DNA from: Dongia_A sp035695765
GTDB lineage: Bacteria > Pseudomonadota > Alphaproteobacteria > Dongiales > Dongiaceae
DNA: 64,000 bases
Direction of reading: 5' to 3'
NCBI GenBank assembly: GCA_035695765.1
Contig: DASRRI010000030.1
Span: 1 to 64,000, forward strand
Shown: in pieces, positions 34,060 through 42,279 of the stretch
How positions within the stretch are numbered: position 1 is the first letter of the stretch
Layout: the number at the start of each line of letters is the position of its first letter
The notes under the pieces: generated by a model
Told to the model about the DNA's origin: nothing
The model's database searches: none
Seen by the model: only the letters and a program-made list of their open reading frames with translations
Program-made: the position numbers and the translations under genes

Positions 34060-34743
34060 CTAGGACTTGGCAGGATTTGGCCCAATCCTCTGACCGTGCT
34101 TCGACCGCTCCGGACCCTTATGGACGTGGGTCACCGCATAATCGATGCCCATGCCGTAGGCACCCGAATGCTCCTTCACGATCGAGGTCACCGCATCATA
34201 CGTTTCCTTGCGGGCCCAGTCGCGTTGCCACTCCAGCATCACCTGCTGCCACGTCATCGGCACCGCCCCCGCCTGCACCATGCGGTCCATGGCATATTTG
34301 TGGGCGTCGAGCGAGGTGCCTCCCGAAGCATCGGCCACCATGTAGATTTCATAGTCTCCGTCCTTCATCGCGCACAGAGCGAAAGTCGTATTGCACACTT
34401 CGGTCCAAAGGCCCGCGACGACCACCTTCTTGCGCTTGTTGGCCGCGAGCGCATCACGCACGTTCTGATCGTCCCACGAATTCATCGAGGTGCGCTCGAG
34501 AATCTTGTGTTCGGGGAACACCGCCAGCAGCTCTGGATAGGTGTTGCCGGAGAAGGATTCAGTTTCAACTGTGGTGATCGTGGTTGGTATCTGGAATGCC
34601 TTGGCAGCTTTCGCGAGCGCGACCACGTTATTCTTGAGCGCTTGGCGGTCGATCGATTGCACGCCAAACGCCATCTGTGGCTGCTGATCGATGAAAATCA
34701 GCTGGCTGTTCTGCGGCGTCAGAACTTCAAGGTACTTGGACAT
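34060..34743 (-). CDS. YcaC-like isochorismatase-family hydrolase
   Basis: 227 residues. The Asp of QLIFIDQQPQMAFGV, the RTSMNSWDD loop and the Cys of WTEVCNTTFA mark the YcaC subgroup of the isochorismatase fold. YcaC proteins are octameric hydrolases of unknown substrate. Here the C-terminal extension (HVHKGPERSKHGQ) is a little longer than usual. CCAGGAGC is the ribosome binding site. First gene of the operon with ABM, amidohydrolase and broken aldehyde dehydrogenase genes, and divergent from an HxlR regulator. Confidence 0.88.
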   Translation of the reverse strand: MSKYLEVLTPQNSQLIFIDQQPQMAFGVQSIDRQALKNNVVALAKAAKAFQIPTTITTVETESFSGNTYPELLAVFPEHKILERTSMNSWDDQNVRDALAANKRKKVVVAGLWTEVCNTTFALCAMKDGDYEIYMVADASGGTSLDAHKYAMDRMVQAGAVPMTWQQVMLEWQRDWARKETYDAVTSIVKEHSGAYGMGIDYAVTHVHKGPERSKHGQRIGPNPAKS

Positions 34744-34927
34744 TCAATAGCTCCTGGTTTCGTTACTGTTCTGTCATCGAACAATTTTCCTCGCGGCGAT
34801 GCTGGCTCGCAGCGGCGTCTCGGAGGGCGACAATCAGACATGAACCACAATAGGCGCTATGTTCGCCTGCTCTTGCGAGCGAGGTCTGCCGCCTTGCACG
34901 AGCGAAGCTATCGTCTAACATGACCAC

Positions 34928-35302
34928 ATGACAAGAACGCACAAAAAAGTAAGGTACCCTTCGAGACGAAAGCAGGACTTGACTCCGATCGAAGAGTTTC
35001 GGGTTGCTGAGGAGACCCTGAAAATCATCGAAGGGCGTTGGAAGCTCCGCATACTGGTCCATCTGCGCGCGAACGAAGTGATGCGGTTCTCCGAGCTGGA
35101 GCGGGCCATTCCATCGGTCACGCCGAAGAAGCTCATCCAGCAGTTGCGAGAACTCGAACGGGACGGCGCCGTCAAGCGCACCGCCTACGCCGAGGTGCCG
35201 CCCAGAGTGGAATACAGGCTGACTCCTTGGGGCCAGGATCTGTGCCCTGCCCTCGATGCCTTGCGCAGCTGGGCTGCACGCAAGCCTCGCGACAATGTCT
35301 GA
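34928..35302 (+). CDS. HxlR-family transcriptional regulator
   Basis: 124 residues. The winged-helix HxlR domain covers about 25 to 120: IIEGRWKLRILVHLRANEVMRFSELERAIPSVTPKKLIQQLRELERDGAVKR and EYRLTPWGQDLCPALDAL. The Cys that often marks the family start is absent, so it is not a Cys-based redox sensor of the HypR kind. It is divergent from the YcaC operon across about 184 bases, which points to local control of that operon. First ATG used. Confidence 0.85.
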   Translation: MTRTHKKVRYPSRRKQDLTPIEEFRVAEETLKIIEGRWKLRILVHLRANEVMRFSELERAIPSVTPKKLIQQLRELERDGAVKRTAYAEVPPRVEYRLTPWGQDLCPALDALRSWAARKPRDNV

Positions 35303-35336
35303 TGGATGGGCACTCCGGCCTGTGAAATGAGGGGAT

Positions 35337-36565
35337 GATGACGGTCATTCTGGAGAGCCGCGCCGATTTCAATCTCGACACGGCCTATCGGGTCGCCTGG
35401 CGGAAAGAAAATGTGCGCATTTCCGAAGCGGCGCTGCGACGCATCGCTTCCTGCCGGGAGAACTTCCTGCGCCGCCATGCTGGATGGCCGGCCGTTGCCG
35501 GCGGTGCCAAGCTCCGGCCAGGGCGGTGCCGGCGAGATCCTGGCGCTCTATCCGTTGTTTGCCGAGCTCAGCCTGCAGTTCGACCTGGACGTAAAGGAGC
35601 GTGGCTCGCTGATCAACGGCTCGCCCTGCGGGGCCGGCCTGCTTGCGGACTCCGTCTTCGTCGCGCGGCGGCGCGGTCAGTTGGCCGAACAGGTCCTCGC
35701 GCTCTCGATCGAGGCAATCAGCGCCCCGCTCGAACACTACGACGAGGCCCTCGAAGCCTTGTGGGGGGATGAGCACGAAGCGACAGCGCTTCGCAATCTC
35801 CGGCGGTTGCTGTCCGAGAATGGGCAGGACCGCAGGGCCTATCAAGCGCCGGTCAGCTATCGCATCGTGCCGCGCGTGCTGGGCGCGGCCCATCACGCCG
35901 TGGCAGCGGCAGAGCGCGCGGCAACAATCTCGCTCGGGGCGGTTACCGACAATCCTGTCTATCTGCCGCTGAGCGAAGCTCATCCGCTTGGCCGGTGCCT
36001 CAGCACCGGCGGCTTCCATAATGCGATGGCTGCGCCGGCATTGGACGATCTCGCCGCGGCCTCAGCCGATCTCGGCCTCCTCTGCCACCGGCACGCCTCG
36101 CGACTGCTGGATGGGCGGGCGTCGAAACTGCCGGACCTGCTCATGGTCGGCCGCGATCCGTGCGAGAGCGACGGGCATGGCAGTGTGGGATACATCCCCA
36201 TGGCAATGACGGGTTATCTCGAGCAAGCGCGCGAAGCAGCTCAGCGCACGCTCCTGGCTGGCACGGAGAGCGCCGGCGCGGGCCAGGATGACGTGACCGC
36301 ACCCGTCTTCCTGGCCTGGACCAAGCACGACCGGGCGGGACGCTGCCTCGATGCCCTGCTCGCGATGCTGGCCGTCCTCGCCTCGCAGGCGCTGCACGTG
36401 ACCCGCCGCGATCCACCGCCGCCGCTACAGCCCTTCGTCAAGCAGCTGCGAGAGATCGTGCCGCCGGTCGGGGCCGATCGCGTGCTTGGCCCGGAATTGG
36501 CGCGGTTGGCGGACCATTTCACAGTGCACGTTATGGGCGACGAGAGCTTGGTCCGATCGAGCTGA
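35337..36565 (+). pseudogene. histidine/phenylalanine ammonia-lyase-like gene with deletion and frameshift
   Basis: The frame at 35337 encodes an N-terminus (FNLDTAYRVAW, ISEAALRRIASCRENFL). From about 35465 the protein continues in another frame with LDGRPLPAVPSSGQGGAGEIL, then RGSLINGSPCGAGLLADS and RIVPRVLGAAHHAV, TDNPVYLP, STGGFHNAMA. These are conserved parts of the HAL/PAL family. The stretch between, which should hold about 80 residues including the active-site Tyr loop, is missing. The usual Ala-Ser-Gly that forms the MIO group is not seen either: GAGE stands in its place. At about 410 residues the gene is shorter than normal (480 to 510). Confidence 0.75.
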
Positions 36566-36658
36566 ACCGGATCGAGCACCGCGCGTATCAGGCCAGGAAC
36601 CCGCGAGACCGCAAAAGCATTGTGTCTACTGCATCACGCTTCGGTGGGCAGTCTTCAC

Positions 36659-37093
36659 GTGCGAAAGTCCGTGTCCAAATTCCAGGAACTTCTCGATTCC
36701 GGCGAAGCGCAGGTAGCGGCGCGGACCGTCCAGCAGCCAAGCGACGCCTTCCTGGAGCGGGAAAAACGATTCCTGCAACAGGAAGCGAGGCTGTTCGAGC
36801 TGCGGAAGATCCGGTTGGCGGCCAGTGCCGCGGCGCCGGGAATGAGGACGTACGACGTCGTAAGGCACAACGGTTCCTGGCGCATTCTTTATCTCGGTCG
36901 CCATTCCGCGGGATTTGCCAGCCAGCAGGCTGCCATCTCCGCGGCGATCGAAAAAGCGAAGCATCAAATTGAGATGGATCGGCCGGCTCGCGTTCGCCTC
37001 AATCGCACCGATGGCCAGATCTGGCCGGTCGATCTTGCCACCGGCAACGCCGCGGCGACGTCGCGGCGTCCAAGCACAAGCAAAGACATTTGA
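36659..37093 (+). CDS. small protein with DUF2188-like C-terminus
   Basis: 144 residues if the GTG at 36659 is used. A helical, charged N-terminal half (SKFQELLDSGEAQVAARTVQQPS, FLEREKRFLQQEARLFELRK) is followed by TYDVVRHNGSWRILYLGRHSAGFASQQAAISAAIEKAKHQIEMDRP, which resembles DUF2188. The end is RVRLNRTDGQIWPV. A TTG start at 36620 is also possible and the true start is uncertain. It lies just before glgA, but has no known link to glucan metabolism. Confidence 0.55.
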   Translation: MRKSVSKFQELLDSGEAQVAARTVQQPSDAFLEREKRFLQQEARLFELRKIRLAASAAAPGMRTYDVVRHNGSWRILYLGRHSAGFASQQAAISAAIEKAKHQIEMDRPARVRLNRTDGQIWPVDLATGNAAATSRRPSTSKDI

Positions 37094-37204
37094 TGGATCT
37101 CTGGCGGAACGAACCGGCCCGAACGTTGTTTACGCTCTCGGTCGGGTGAAACGGCATTTTCAGTTTACATTTTCATTTCACGCGGGGTTGAGGGGGGCCG
37201 ATCA

Positions 37205-38707
37205 ATGGGGGGCGCTGTCCGCACCGACTTCCGTCAGAGCGCTGACCCAGGACGCGCGGCGGCTGCACCCGGCAAGATCCTCTACGTCACTCCGGAAATC
37301 TCAGATTTCGTAAAGGCCGGCGGCTTGGGCGATGTCGCGGCTGCCTTGCCTCGCGCCTTGCGCGGGCGCTGCGACGTGCGCGTCTTGCTTCCCGGCTACA
37401 GGCAGGTGCTCCAGCGCTGCCGCTCGCTAGACGTAGTGGGGCATCTGGAGGGATTGGCAGGCATCCCACGCTGCGATATCGCGCAAGTGCGGGTGTCTGA
37501 CGGTCTGATCGCCTACATCGTGCTGGCGCCGGCCCTTTATGACCGCGACGGGACACCTTATGGCAACGCCTACGGCGCCGATTGGGGCGACAACGATATC
37601 CGCTTCGCGCGTCTTGCTCTCGCTGCGGCGGAGATCGCCGGCGGCCGCGCGCAGGTCGGCTGGCAACCCGACCTCCTCCACCTCAATGACTGGCCGACCG
37701 CCCTCGCTGCCGGCTATGCCGCCTGGCGGAATATTCCGGTGCCCAGCCTGCTCACCATCCACAATCTCGCGTATCAGGGCATCTTCCACCGAGATTGCCT
37801 CGGGCGGCTTGGCATTCCCGCCGGCGCCTTTCATATCAATGGCGTCGAATTCCACGGCAAAGTCTCGTTCCTGAAGGCCGGCATCGCCTTCGCATCTGAG
37901 CTCAGCACCGTCAGTGCGACCTATGCCCAGGAGATCACCACGGCGGAATTCGGCTGTGGCCTCGACGGTCTATTGAGGCTGCGGGCTGACGAAGGAAGGC
38001 TGACCGGCATCATCAACGGCATCGACGATTCCTGGGACCCCAGCCGCGGCGACCGGATCGCCAGCCCATTCGATGCGCAAGATCTGAGCGGTAAGGAAAA
38101 GAACGCGGCTGAGGTCCGGTCCGCTTTCAAGTTGGCGGTGTCGCGCGGTCCGCTGTTCGCGGTCGTGTCACGGCTGGTGCATCAAAAGGGCCTGGATCTG
38201 ATGATGGGCGCCGCCGAGACCGTCGTGCGCGCGGGTGGGCAGATCGCGATCATGGGCCAAGGCGAAGCGGCCGTTGAGCGCGAGGTCGGCGCCCTGGCGC
38301 GGCGCCATCCGGGCGACATCGCCATCAAGATCGGCTTTGACGAAGCGCAGGCGCGCTGCATGTTCGCCGGCAGCGATTTTCTGCTGATGCCCTCGCGCTT
38401 CGAGCCATGCGGCCTCAGCCAGATGTATGCCCAGCGGTTCGGTTCCCTGCCCATTGCGCGGCGGACAGGTGGTCTAGCGGATTCGATCGAAGACGGACTG
38501 ACCGGATTTCTGTTCCGCTCAACTTCGGTCGAAGGCTGCCTTGAAGCAGTCGGCCGGGCGCTCAATGTGTTCGATAACAGCACTATCTTTGCGGCCATGC
38601 GCAGGCTTGCCATGGCGCGGAATTTCGGCTGGTCCCGCTCGGCCGCCGCCTACCAAGGCATCTATGCACGTGCCATTGAGAGCGCGCAGACCCAGCACGC
38701 GGCCTGA
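37205..38707 (+). CDS. glgA: glycogen synthase
   Basis: 500 residues, glycosyltransferase family 5. The ADP-glucose site KAGGLGDVAAALP is at Lys37 onward. Further marks are LHLNDWPTALAA, TIHNLAYQGIF, INGIDDSWDP and the C-terminal SRFEPCGLSQMYAQRFGSLPIARRTGGLADSIED. It adds glucose from ADP-glucose to the non-reducing end of alpha-1,4-glucan. A GAGGGGGG ribosome binding site precedes the ATG. It is the first gene of the glucan and trehalose cluster and is followed by a 152-base spacer, so it may have its own transcript end. No glgC is found nearby. GlgA is of the GT5 type, not the GT4 GlgM type. Confidence 0.92.
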   Translation: MGGAVRTDFRQSADPGRAAAAPGKILYVTPEISDFVKAGGLGDVAAALPRALRGRCDVRVLLPGYRQVLQRCRSLDVVGHLEGLAGIPRCDIAQVRVSDGLIAYIVLAPALYDRDGTPYGNAYGADWGDNDIRFARLALAAAEIAGGRAQVGWQPDLLHLNDWPTALAAGYAAWRNIPVPSLLTIHNLAYQGIFHRDCLGRLGIPAGAFHINGVEFHGKVSFLKAGIAFASELSTVSATYAQEITTAEFGCGLDGLLRLRADEGRLTGIINGIDDSWDPSRGDRIASPFDAQDLSGKEKNAAEVRSAFKLAVSRGPLFAVVSRLVHQKGLDLMMGAAETVVRAGGQIAIMGQGEAAVEREVGALARRHPGDIAIKIGFDEAQARCMFAGSDFLLMPSRFEPCGLSQMYAQRFGSLPIARRTGGLADSIEDGLTGFLFRSTSVEGCLEAVGRALNVFDNSTIFAAMRRLAMARNFGWSRSAAAYQGIYARAIESAQTQHAA

Positions 38708-38859
38708 ACCCGCTTGGGAACCGGTAGCGTTAACGGGTGTTGATTTCTGGGAAGCTGAGGGTGTGCAGCGTCGCTGTGAGTCATTCAGCAATTTGCTTAC
38801 CGCCAATCACGACAGTTCGGTGCGCGAGTTGATTTCCGCCCCTCGTCCACCGATCCCGG

Positions 38860-41800
38860 GTGGAGAGCTTCGTGGCAAGAACATCGAGAGCACATCCGGC
38901 CCAAACTGTGGTTGACGAGCCGTCGGCGGCCCCGCTGCCGGCGGGAAAGGCGGCTGGCCCACGCATCTACAACCTATTTCCGCCTTTGGCCGGCAGCGTC
39001 GTGGACTGGACAGCCCACCTGCGGCGGATTGCCGGAATGAATTTCGACTGGGTCTTTGTTAACCCGTTCCACGCGACGGGTGAATCCGGCAGCATCTATG
39101 CCATTAAGAATCCGTACAGCCTGAGCGACCTCGCCCTCGGCGCCGTCCCGCGGCGGGACGAGGGTGCCGCGCTCCAGCGGTTCACGGCGGAAGCGGGGCG
39201 GCTTGGCCTCCGGGTCATGATGGACCTGGTGATCAATCACACGGCCAAGGACGCTGTTCTGGCTGCCGATCATCCGGAATGGTACCGGCGCAATCCTGAC
39301 GGCTCGCTCTATGCGCCGCGCGCCATCGACCCTGATGACCCGACCAAGGTGACGATCTGGGAAGACCTGGCGGAGCTTGACTACGAAACCCCGCCGGCGC
39401 GGGCGGCCTTGGTGGAATATTGGACACATTATGTACGCCACTATGCCGGGTTGGGGTTCGCCGGGTTCCGGTGCGACGCCGCCTATCAGGTGCCCGCCGA
39501 AGTCTGGCAATCCATCATCGCGGCGGCGCGGCAGACGAGCCCCGGCCTGCTGTTCTTCGCCGAGACTCTCGGTTGCACGACGGACCAGGTGGTGGCGTTG
39601 GCCGGCGCCGGCTTCGACTACATTTTCAACAGCGCCAAATGGTGGGATTTCCGAGCCTCCTGGCTGCTCGATCAGTATGAGCAGTTCCGCCTGATCGCCC
39701 CCTCCATCGCCTTCCCGGAGAGCCACGATACGGATCGCCTGGCGGCGGAGGTGGAGGGCCCCGCGCAACGTGCTGCGAGCCTCAAATTTCACCTCCTGTT
39801 CGCAGCCTGCTTCTCGTCCGGCGTGATGATGCCGATGGGATACGAATATGGCTTCCGGCGCCGGCTCGACGTGGTGCGGACGCGGCCGGAGGACTGGGAA
39901 GAGACCGGCATCGATCTGACCGAGTTCATCGCGGCGGTCCAAGCCATGAAAGCCGCCGTGCCGGCCCTTAACCACGAAGGCCAGCAGCGGCGCGTCACCG
40001 CGCCGGCCAATCCGATCGTGGGATTACTGCGGCTGACCGGCGGCCATCCGATCGAATCCGAGGGCTGCGCTCTCACCCTGCTGAACCCGGACCCGCGATT
40101 GGCCCACGAGATCCGGCTCGCGCCGTTGCTCACCGAGACCGGCGGACTGTTCGATCGCTTCACCGACGTCTCGCCCCTGGCGACGCCAGTCGCATTCGAT
40201 CCGGGCGGCACGATCATGCTGGAGCCGCTCAGCGGGCGCGTGTTCCGCGGCGACCGCGTCGATCGGCCGGTCCGTGGCGCAGGGCCGATCGTCGCACCAG
40301 GTCCGCACAACGCGCTGGATCAACTGGCCGTCCAGCGCATCGCGATCGAGCGCGTCGAGCCGGAGCTGGATGGCGGGCGATTCCCGGCGAAACGGATCGT
40401 CGGCGACGTGCTCGAGGTCGGGGCGGACATTTTCGGCGACGGTCATGACAAGCTGCAGGCGCGCGTCAAGTATCGCATCGCAACCGAGGCGGAGTGGTCG
40501 GAAGCGCCGATGGAGTTCTTCGACAATGACCGGTGGGTCGGCCGCTTTCCACTGATGCAGAACGCCGACTATATCTACACGATCGAAGCCTGGCGCGACC
40601 TGTTCGGCAGTTGGCGGTCCGATGTTACCAAGAAGCGCGCCGCCGGTCAGGACCTGCGGCTGGAGCTGGAGGAAGGGCGCCTGCTGGTGCAGAAGGCCAC
40701 CGCCCGAGCCCATGGCCGCTATCGCGAGACCCTGGAAGCGCTTCTGACCCATGCCGGCACCCTGCGCGATAAGCAGGAGGAGCTGGCCGATCTGCTGCTG
40801 GCGGAGGAACTGCACATTGCGGTCGTGCGCTGCGCGGAACGCACCAACGTCTCGCGCTATGCGCGCGAGCTTCGCCTCATTGTCGACCGGCAGGCCGCGC
40901 TTTATTCCGCCTGGTACGAGGTGACGCCGCGCTCGCAGAGCGGCCGCACGGATCGCGGCGGGACTTTCGATGACGTGATCACCCGCCTGCCCTATGTCCG
41001 GGACATGGGATTCGACGTGCTCTATTTCCCGCCGATCCATCCGATCGGGAATACCAACCGCAAGGGGCGCAATAACAGCCTCTTGGCCGGCCCGAATGAT
41101 CCGGGCAGCCCCTACGCGATCGGATCACACGAGGGCGGGCATACAGCGATCCATCCCGAGCTCGGCACGTTCGAGGACTTCAGGCGACTGGTACAAGCGG
41201 CCCACCGGCACGGGCTCGAGATCGCCGTCGATTTCGCGATCCAGTGCTCACCGGATCATCCCTGGATCAAGGAGCACCCGGAATGGTTCGACTGGCGGCC
41301 GGATGGCACCATCAAGTTCGCCGAAAACCCGCCGAAGAAATACGAGGATATCGTCAATCTGCATTTCTACCGCGATGCCTATCCCGCTGTCTGGCATGCG
41401 CTGCGGGATGTCGTGCTGTTCTGGATCAAGCAGGGCGTGAAGATCTTCAGGGTCGACAACCCGCACACCAAGCCCCTGCCTTTCTGGGAATGGATGATCG
41501 ACGAGGTGCGGCGCCAGCATCCAGACGCAGTATTCCTGGCCGAAGCCTTCACGCGGCCCAAGATGATGAAGCGCCTTGCCAAGCTCGGCTTCACCCAAAG
41601 CTATACTTATTTCACCTGGCGCACGACCAAGCGCGAGCTAACGGAATACCTGACCGAGCTCACGCAGGAAGAGCCGAGAGAATATTACCGGCCGAACTTC
41701 TTCACCAACACACCGGATATCAATCCGTATCACCTGCAGACCGGCGGCCGCGCCGCTTTCATCGGGCGGGCGACCCTGGCTGCAACCCTGTCCAGCCTCT

Positions 41801-42279
41801 ACGGGATCTATAGCGGGTTCGAGCTGTGCGAGGCCGCCGCCATTCCGGGCAAGGAGGAATATCTCAACTCCGAGAAATACGAGATCAGGGCCTGGGACTG
41901 GGACCGGCCCGGGAATATCCGCCAGCACATCACGCGGCTCAATCGCATCCGGCGCGACAATCCGGCGCTGCATCAGCTGACCAACCTGCGCTTCTACAAT
42001 GCCTTCAACGACCAGATCCTGCTCTATGGCAAGATGAGCCAGGCGAAGGACAATGCGATCCTGATCGCGGTCAATCTCGACCCGCATCATCCGCAGGCCT
42101 GCGACTTCGAAGTGCCACTGTGGGAGTTCGGGCTGCCCGACCACGCTGCGATCGATGCCGAGGAATTGCTAAGCGGCACCAAGATTCGCTGGCACGGCAA
42201 GATCCAGCACATGCACCTCGACCCCCAGGCAAATCCCTGCGCGATCTGGCGGCTGACACAGATGGAGGCGCACTTATGA
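38860..42279 (+). CDS. glgE: GlgE maltosyltransferase with extra N-terminal GH13 domain
   Basis: 1139 residues. About 495 to 1139 is normal GlgE: RIAIERVEPELDGGRFPAKRIVGD at its start, YFPPIHPIG, CSPDHPWIKEHPEWF, the nucleophile Asp866 in IFRVDNPHTKP, acid Glu895 in FLAEAFTRP and TNTPDINP. It transfers maltosyl units from maltose 1-phosphate to alpha-1,4-glucan. About 30 to 460 is a second GH13 domain with VINHT, GFRCDAA (Asp206), FFAETL (Glu235) and ESHDTDR (Asp290), so it may be active itself. Usual actinobacterial GlgE is about 670 residues. Start is GTG at 38860. The next gene starts in its stop codon (ATGA). Confidence 0.9.
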   Translation: MESFVARTSRAHPAQTVVDEPSAAPLPAGKAAGPRIYNLFPPLAGSVVDWTAHLRRIAGMNFDWVFVNPFHATGESGSIYAIKNPYSLSDLALGAVPRRDEGAALQRFTAEAGRLGLRVMMDLVINHTAKDAVLAADHPEWYRRNPDGSLYAPRAIDPDDPTKVTIWEDLAELDYETPPARAALVEYWTHYVRHYAGLGFAGFRCDAAYQVPAEVWQSIIAAARQTSPGLLFFAETLGCTTDQVVALAGAGFDYIFNSAKWWDFRASWLLDQYEQFRLIAPSIAFPESHDTDRLAAEVEGPAQRAASLKFHLLFAACFSSGVMMPMGYEYGFRRRLDVVRTRPEDWEETGIDLTEFIAAVQAMKAAVPALNHEGQQRRVTAPANPIVGLLRLTGGHPIESEGCALTLLNPDPRLAHEIRLAPLLTETGGLFDRFTDVSPLATPVAFDPGGTIMLEPLSGRVFRGDRVDRPVRGAGPIVAPGPHNALDQLAVQRIAIERVEPELDGGRFPAKRIVGDVLEVGADIFGDGHDKLQARVKYRIATEAEWSEAPMEFFDNDRWVGRFPLMQNADYIYTIEAWRDLFGSWRSDVTKKRAAGQDLRLELEEGRLLVQKATARAHGRYRETLEALLTHAGTLRDKQEELADLLLAEELHIAVVRCAERTNVSRYARELRLIVDRQAALYSAWYEVTPRSQSGRTDRGGTFDDVITRLPYVRDMGFDVLYFPPIHPIGNTNRKGRNNSLLAGPNDPGSPYAIGSHEGGHTAIHPELGTFEDFRRLVQAAHRHGLEIAVDFAIQCSPDHPWIKEHPEWFDWRPDGTIKFAENPPKKYEDIVNLHFYRDAYPAVWHALRDVVLFWIKQGVKIFRVDNPHTKPLPFWEWMIDEVRRQHPDAVFLAEAFTRPKMMKRLAKLGFTQSYTYFTWRTTKRELTEYLTELTQEEPREYYRPNFFTNTPDINPYHLQTGGRAAFIGRATLAATLSSLYGIYSGFELCEAAAIPGKEEYLNSEKYEIRAWDWDRPGNIRQHITRLNRIRRDNPALHQLTNLRFYNAFNDQILLYGKMSQAKDNAILIAVNLDPHHPQACDFEVPLWEFGLPDHAAIDAEELLSGTKIRWHGKIQHMHLDPQANPCAIWRLTQMEAHL

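Noticed and set aside
37205..38707. GlgM (maltose 1-phosphate synthase) instead of GlgA
   Set aside because: KAGGLGDV and SRFEPCGLSQ are GT5 glycogen synthase marks; GlgM is GT4 and lacks them.
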